A stretch of DNA of 64,000 nucleotides from NCBI RefSeq assembly GCF_008254045.1, contig NZ_CP042425.1:558001-622000 (forward strand). Reading direction: 5' to 3'. Below, in pieces: positions 62,001 to 64,000 of this stretch. Made by a program: the position numbers and the translations under genes. The notes under the pieces are model-generated. The model made no database searches, was not told the origin of the DNA, and saw only the letters and a list, made by a program, of their open reading frames with translations. The first letter of the stretch is position 1. Every line of letters starts with the position of its first letter. Source of the DNA: Limnoglobus roseus (GTDB taxonomy: Bacteria; Planctomycetota; Planctomycetia; Gemmatales; Gemmataceae).

Positions 62001-62436
62001 TGTCTTCGAGCAACCGCACCTGATCGGCGTACTTCGTGAACCAGTTCATGCCGCCGTCGAACTTCTTCTCCCACTTCTGGTACATCTTCAGCCGGTCGTC
62101 GAGCGTGCGAATTTGCAGATCGTCTTCGAGGAAGAACGACCGCGTGCGATTCTCTTCGGTGCCGCGGCTGAAGCGGTGTTCCTCAGAGACGTACACGCGA
62201 TTCTTTTCGTCAAGGCTAATCGCGACGGGGCTGGCGAGCATCGGCTCGGCGGCGTACAACTCGACCTTCATCCCGGCCGGCAGGCGGAACGCGGCCATCT
62301 GCTTCGTGGCTGCGTCCTTGCCGTCGGGCAGCTTCGGGGCGGCGTCCTCCGGCGGCGTGAGGGCCACGAGCGTGGCCGGCAGTGCGAGGAACAAGGCGAG
62401 GAACAGCAATCGAAATCGCGACATCATCACGTCCAT
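59068..62436 (-). CDS. PVC-type dehydrogenase / HEAT / heme-binding protein
   Basis: 1122-residue exported protein. The signal peptide spans 1-26 (SRFRLLFLALFLALPATLVA core). The membrane-bound-dehydrogenase-like beta-propeller covers about 45-420 (RLPAGMKVELYAAEPMLASP start, DRGFDV and YAGSIGGLEAF within). A HEAT-repeat region spans about 480-960. A C-terminal PVC-type heme domain has the single CVRCH motif at 1000-1004 followed by GRVLAGTILKEDKKTIVLQD. This domain order is highly characteristic of planctomycetes and verrucomicrobia; the electron donor is unknown. Starts at 62427 or 62424 are alternatives to 62436. Confidence 0.93.
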   Translation of the reverse strand: MDVMMSRFRLLFLALFLALPATLVALTPPEDAAPKLPDGKDAATKQMAAFRLPAGMKVELYAAEPMLASPVAISLDEKNRVYVSEEHRFSRGTEENRTRSFFLEDDLQIRTLDDRLKMYQKWEKKFDGGMNWFTKYADQVRLLEDTTGSGRADKSTVLAQFREPLDGLAAGILAVNGDVYVTCIPDLRVIKKGTDKPVSLLHGFGVNCAFLGHDLHGLIFGPDGKLYFSVGDRGFDVTSKEGTHFSGPRTGAVFRCNADGTELEVVHRGLRNPQELAFDQYGNLFADDNNCDKGDHARLVYVVEDGESGWNMAYQTIEPHTNAPWFAERLWHLQNAGQPAYIVPPVGKIGTGPSGFLFTSGTSLPDRYKNSFIMCNYAGSIGGLEAFRVKPTGAGFEIEDYHDFLKPIMATDATFGYDGKLYVSDFVNLDWSGKSLGGRIYTAFDPKKLESDVVQETKKLFEEGFEKLGYKKLGELLGHADQRVRLRAQHELMKRLGQADEEGKVIAWMVFKMATEKGDQLARIHAIWTSRTLWKMSTKAHNNYRRLLADPDPEIRAQYANVLGDARLIGNPDQEESNAPADLLKLLTDSNARVKFFAAQSLGKLKAKAAVGPLFEVLRQNKDTDVYLRHACVAALAKIGDADAVAAKTKDESAAVRLAVVLVQRRLKDSRIAAALTDADWFIRAEAARAIHDLPLEDVYPQLAAVLPALGEKPIPDGDPLVRRCIDAAYRLGGVDHAKAVLGVVTNANFSAVVRAEALSALAQWADPLPRDRVTGFWRPLSKRDPAEVRALLEANLSELLSKTSGSLQTAAIGAIQKLGVKADPAQFVAWATDAAKDANFRVAAMRFLASQKAAKLDAILTASLKDSSPIIRSEARELIAKADANRGTSLLADVLDDDNATKVESQRALALLPALKTPEAGQLLDRAAEQLAAGEIPPALRLDVLDAVKAWPSPARDKARAKFEAGLPADEVGKFRVSLHGGDADRGREVFFNHAAAQCVRCHTVSGSGGTAGPELTKVAGKYKGTAREHFLESLLVPSAKIADGFASVTLTLLDGRVLAGTILKEDKKTIVLQDTNGKPVTVPVEDVESRTKPTSPMPAVGQTLTRREVRDLIEYLTTLK

Positions 62437-62466
62437 GAGGGAAGGGAATGAATCGGGTAGTCTACT

Positions 62467-64000
62467 CTAGCGAAGCGTGACCTTCGCGGGCGTCTTCTCC
62501 GCGTTGCCGGCCGCGTCTTCGGCGGCGGCTTCTATCGTCAGCGGGCCGGCCGGGACGTTTTCCAGCACCAACTCCCACTCGGCGAAGTTCGCGGCCGTGG
62601 GCTTCGGCTCCTTCCCGTTGACCCGCACGCGCGTCACCGTGCCGTTGTCAGCCGTCGCGCCGCGGACGGTGACGGTCGAACCGACCCGCGTCACGCGGCT
62701 GATGACCGTGGTCGGCGGCAGGTCGTCGATCGGGTCCAACAGCGTCGGGAACGGCACGTCGTGTACCTCCTTCATCCGGGATTCGTCGCCGGTGAGTTTG
62801 GCCTCCGCGCGGTAAGCATCGGCGTCCTGCTTGTACTCGCCGGACTTCGTGCTGACGACCAGAGCCGTGCGGCCGGGGCCGAACCAATCGTGGACGAATA
62901 CCGGCACGCCGTGTTCGGTCTTCGGCGTCGGCCGCGGCCCGCCGCCGAGGTTCACGATGGCCCGTTGGCGGCTGTTGTCGCTCCAGTTCTCGACCTTCAA
63001 ATTTCGGATGTGCGTGACCGCCGACCCCGTGGGGTTGTCGTCGCTGATCTGCACGAGCGGCATCCCGCCGGACCGACAGCCGTCGAACGTCAGGCCGTCC
63101 ACCGTCAGGCGGCCGTACTGCACGCTCAGGTCGTCGTGGCCGCGGTTGAACGGCTCCGTGTGCGTGTGGCCGACGTAGACGTTGCGGTAAACGTGATTGT
63201 CGAAGTTCGGGTGGTACACGCCGTAGGCCGCGCTGTTGACGTGCAGGTTCTCGACCAGCAGCGACGGAACCTGCGGCCGAAAGGCGTAGTGAACGTCCCA
63301 GATTTTCAGGTCGCGGACGACGAACGGGTGCTTCACGTCGGGGCCGACGCGGTTCACGCCTTCACCGAGGTTCACGCCGTACAAGCCGTGGCTGCTGTGG
63401 ACCTCATTCCGCTCGAACCGCACGAACGGCAGCGTGCGAACGTCCACGAGTTTCCGCGTGCCGTCCGGTTGTCGGATCGGGAAGGTGAGTGTCAGTGAGC
63501 TCGACGGCGTGGCCTCGTAGCGGAAGCCGTACTGATCGCACTCGGCCGCCACGTTGCGGGTGAACGTGTTCAGGCTGTTCGTCCACCAGAACCCCGCCCC
63601 GTCGTTGTGGTCGAACGGCAGCACCTGTTTCGGCAGCTTCTTGCCGGCCGTCGCGCCGACGGCGAGGTTGCGGTCGAGGACGTTGTAGACCTCGGTGCCG
63701 TCCTCGAAGAAGAAGCCGTGGCCGACGCTCTGGTAGCCGACGTTGTCCTTCACCAACAGGTAGTTCGTGCCGTGGACGGTCAAGAAGCGGTTGTGGCTGT
63801 CCCAGATCGAGTTGCCGACCACGGAACTGCCCCGCATCGTGTCGCCGATGAGGTGGAAGTGCAGGGCGTACCGGCCGAGGGCGGTCTTCTTCCCCAGGTG
63901 GCGGAACTCGGTGTACGTCAGCGACCCGGCCGAGTGCCGGTGGTACATGGTGTGGCCGCGCTCGCCGTCCGGGTCGGCCGATTCTACGACGACATTGCGG
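62467..64000 (-). CDS. CEMIP/G8-type beta-helix protein (5' end outside window)
   Basis: The frame is open to the right window edge (reading RNVVVESADPDGERGHTMYH before the first ATG at 63948), so the true start lies beyond 64000. The visible 510 residues are a right-handed beta-helix of the CEMIP/G8-associated type (FHLIGDTMRGSSVVGNSIWD, YQSVGHGFFFEDGTEVYNVL, HNDGAGFWWTNSLNTFTRNV), ending with a bacterial Ig-like domain (VTRVRVNGKEPKPTAANFAE, about 450-510). Animal relatives bind or degrade hyaluronan; in planctomycetes a polysaccharide-acting extracellular role is plausible but unproven. It precedes the PVC-cytochrome gene by 30 bases on the same strand and may share its transcript. Confidence 0.85.
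   Translation of the reverse strand, partial: RNVVVESADPDGERGHTMYHRHSAGSLTYTEFRHLGKKTALGRYALHFHLIGDTMRGSSVVGNSIWDSHNRFLTVHGTNYLLVKDNVGYQSVGHGFFFEDGTEVYNVLDRNLAVGATAGKKLPKQVLPFDHNDGAGFWWTNSLNTFTRNVAAECDQYGFRYEATPSSSLTLTFPIRQPDGTRKLVDVRTLPFVRFERNEVHSSHGLYGVNLGEGVNRVGPDVKHPFVVRDLKIWDVHYAFRPQVPSLLVENLHVNSAAYGVYHPNFDNHVYRNVYVGHTHTEPFNRGHDDLSVQYGRLTVDGLTFDGCRSGGMPLVQISDDNPTGSAVTHIRNLKVENWSDNSRQRAIVNLGGGPRPTPKTEHGVPVFVHDWFGPGRTALVVSTKSGEYKQDADAYRAEAKLTGDESRMKEVHDVPFPTLLDPIDDLPPTTVISRVTRVGSTVTVRGATADNGTVTRVRVNGKEPKPTAANFAEWELVLENVPAGPLTIEAAAEDAAGNAEKTPAKVTLR

Overview
This 64 kb window is high-GC chromosomal DNA from a planctomycete, most likely a Gemmataceae-type bacterium. The assignment rests on gene content read directly from the sequence. 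Present are DUF1549/DUF1553 (PSCyt/PSD) cytochromes paired with a Tat-exported DUF1501 protein, a PVC-type heme-binding dehydrogenase with HEAT repeats, and a DUF1559 pseudopilin next to a small lipoprotein. There are also DUF1080 proteins, several Ser/Thr kinases, an ECF sigma factor, a 2542-residue surface protein with an N-terminal LEDRSTPA motif, and an MfnB-like enzyme of the kind linked to methanopterin/methylofuran C1 metabolism. No rRNA, intact tRNA, insertion sequence, prophage or CRISPR array was found.

Layout. 1-7.7 kb: 3' part of panC, a DinB-like protein, a PSCyt/Uma2/DUF1501 operon and a glycerate 2-kinase. 8-16 kb: a ceramidase-like secreted enzyme, a membrane protein with an anti-sigma-like N-terminus, RecJ, a Cys-rich secreted protein and an altronate dehydratase. 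16-18.4 kb: lipoprotein, DUF1559 pseudopilin, a stretch of gene remnants and a tiny membrane protein. 18.6-27.6 kb: an EF-G paralogue, a Gfo/Idh/MocA oxidoreductase, a three-gene MacB-like ABC system, MfnB and an ASCH protein. 27.8-35.1 kb: two tandem giant fusions of a Ser/Thr-kinase-like domain with a tubulin/FtsZ-like domain. 35.3-42.9 kb: a giant TIG/FG-GAP surface protein on the opposite strand. 43.3-47.6 kb: an orphan ImpE/TagJ protein, a DUF1080 protein, an ECF sigma factor and a set of very small envelope-stress-type proteins. 47.7-54.9 kb: a HEAT-repeat membrane protein, a zinc-ribbon membrane protein, a Sel1-repeat protein, a kinase-DUF1080 receptor-like protein and a secreted protein. 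55-64 kb: an OmlA-like small protein, RecQ, a GlcE-like FAD oxidoreductase, the PVC cytochrome and a truncated CEMIP/G8-type beta-helix protein.

The strongest candidate for an undescribed system is the tandem kinase-tubulin pair at 27784-35138. Both proteins have a kinase domain with HLD in place of HRD, a Pro/Ser/Thr-rich linker and a large tubulin-like C-terminal region. The first copy keeps the GGTGSG nucleotide loop of the tubulin superfamily. The second has lost one residue there (GGTGG), which suggests an active/degenerate partner pair.

Intergenic regions are rich in long, near-perfect inverted repeats. Many serve as terminators between convergent genes. Others (6295-6375, 22099-22197, 24022-24096, 26353-26443) look like interspersed repeat families or structured RNAs.
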